Shown: positions 5,871-6,058 of the stretch, one piece after another | Layout of the letters: the number at the start of each line of letters is the position of its first letter | How positions within the stretch are numbered: the first letter of the stretch is position 1 | Notes under the pieces: generated by a model | Databases searched by the model: none | Told to the model about the DNA's origin: nothing | Seen by the model: only the letters and a program-made list of their open reading frames with translations | Program-made: the position numbers and the translations under genes | NCBI GenBank assembly: GCA_009785045.1 | Contig: WQXC01000096.1 | Span: 1-6,058, forward strand | DNA from: Treponema sp. | Lineage (GTDB): Bacteria; Spirochaetota; Spirochaetia; Treponematales; Breznakiellaceae | Length of the DNA: 6,058 nucleotides | Direction of reading: 5' to 3'

Positions 5871-6058
5871 ATGACAGATGCGGATATCTTTAATAAGATT
5901 GATCACACTCTGTTAAAAATGACCGCCTCATGGCAGGAGATTAAAACCCTCTGCGGCGAGGCGGTTCATTTTAACACCGCATCTGTCTGTATTCCGCCAA
6001 GTTATGTAAAAATGGTTTCTAATGAATATCCCAATTTAAACATCTGCACTGTCATCGG
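5871..6058 (+). CDS. deoC: Deoxyribose-phosphate aldolase (3' truncated by window end)
   Basis: The first 62 codons of a DeoC aldolase are present; the gene continues past the right edge. The enzyme cleaves 2-deoxy-D-ribose-5-phosphate to glyceraldehyde-3-phosphate and acetaldehyde in deoxynucleoside catabolism. Diagnostic segments are KIDHTLLK (residues 9-16), TASVCIPPSYV (36-46, with Cys40 at the position of the conserved active-site-region cysteine) and ICTVIG (58-63). The spacing from IDHT to ASVC, 27 residues, matches the Bacillus subtilis enzyme as I recall it, so nothing is inserted. The catalytic lysines lie outside the window. The ATG at 5871 is the only plausible start: the frame has a stop at 5844-5846 and no alternative start codon between. 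No Shine-Dalgarno site is seen, and the permease stop is only five bases upstream, so translation is probably coupled. The 5' coding region carries a large inverted repeat. Confidence 0.9.
   Translation, partial: MTDADIFNKIDHTLLKMTASWQEIKTLCGEAVHFNTASVCIPPSYVKMVSNEYPNLNICTVI
5873..5987 (+). repeat. Nested inverted repeat within the 5' end of deoC, possible structured mRNA element
   Basis: The outer arms GACAGATGCGG (5873-5883) and CCGCATCTGTC (5977-5987) are perfectly complementary over 11 bp. Inside them, 5911-5929 pairs with 5958-5976 in three blocks (4, 6 and 8 bp) separated by single-base bulges at 5915 and 5966. An inner stem joins 5933-5939 to 5949-5954 (one bulge at 5936) around a 9-base loop. 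A small side hairpin, ATCTT/AAGAT (5886-5890 with 5895-5899), could form on the left strand, giving a three-way junction. The base of the structure begins two bases after the A of the deoC start codon. It is wholly coding, and the protein aligns without insertion. The pairing is seen directly; a role in deoC translation or transcription is inference. Confidence 0.6.

Noticed and set aside
1..6058. CRISPR arrays, tRNA or rRNA genes, insertion sequences, phage or defence genes
   Set aside because: No regularly spaced repeats, tRNA-like cloverleaf, transposase or defence-type protein was seen, and coding sequence fills nearly all the window.

Overview
The window looks like accessory metabolism of a strict anaerobe. 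All genes lie on the + strand, close together, with no gap above about 30 bases. The core (about 1-4424) is most of an operon for a multisubunit NAD(P)-linked, probably electron-bifurcating [FeFe]-hydrogenase of the HndABCD / HydABC type. The order is the C-terminal end of a GHKL-type ATPase, a small thioredoxin-fold [2Fe-2S] protein (HndB-like), a NuoF-like flavin and NAD-binding subunit (HndC/HydB-like), and the H-cluster catalytic subunit (HndD/HydA-like). The NuoE-like subunit (HndA/HydC) expected for such a complex is not in the window. It probably lies just upstream of the truncated ATPase gene. No maturation genes (hydE, hydF, hydG) are present.

The second part (4453-6058) holds a purine-base permease of the NCS2/AzgA type (COG2252), followed five bases later by the start of deoC (deoxyribose-phosphate aldolase), which runs off the right edge. 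These two fit together as purine or deoxynucleoside salvage. Deoxyribose-5-phosphate cleavage yields glyceraldehyde-3-phosphate and acetaldehyde, and both feed reduced-cofactor pools that a hydrogenase can drain. That metabolic link is inference. Whether the permease is transcribed with the hydrogenase cannot be decided here: only 28 bases separate them, no promoter is evident, and the hairpin at the hydA stop lacks a T-tract.

In the proposed complex, NADH or NADPH is oxidised at the flavin of the NuoF-like subunit, and electrons pass through several Fe-S clusters and ferredoxin to the H-cluster, where protons are reduced to H2, or the reverse. The catalytic subunit keeps all H-cluster ligands and the known proton-transfer residues, so it should be active.

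Taxonomy is uncertain. Moderate G+C, strong Shine-Dalgarno sites and a bifurcating hydrogenase suit a fermentative spirochaete (for example Treponema) or a clostridial Firmicute; I cannot choose from sequence alone. The least ordinary signal is a nested inverted repeat of about 115 bases that starts at the deoC start codon and lies wholly in coding sequence, combined with the lack of a Shine-Dalgarno site for deoC.
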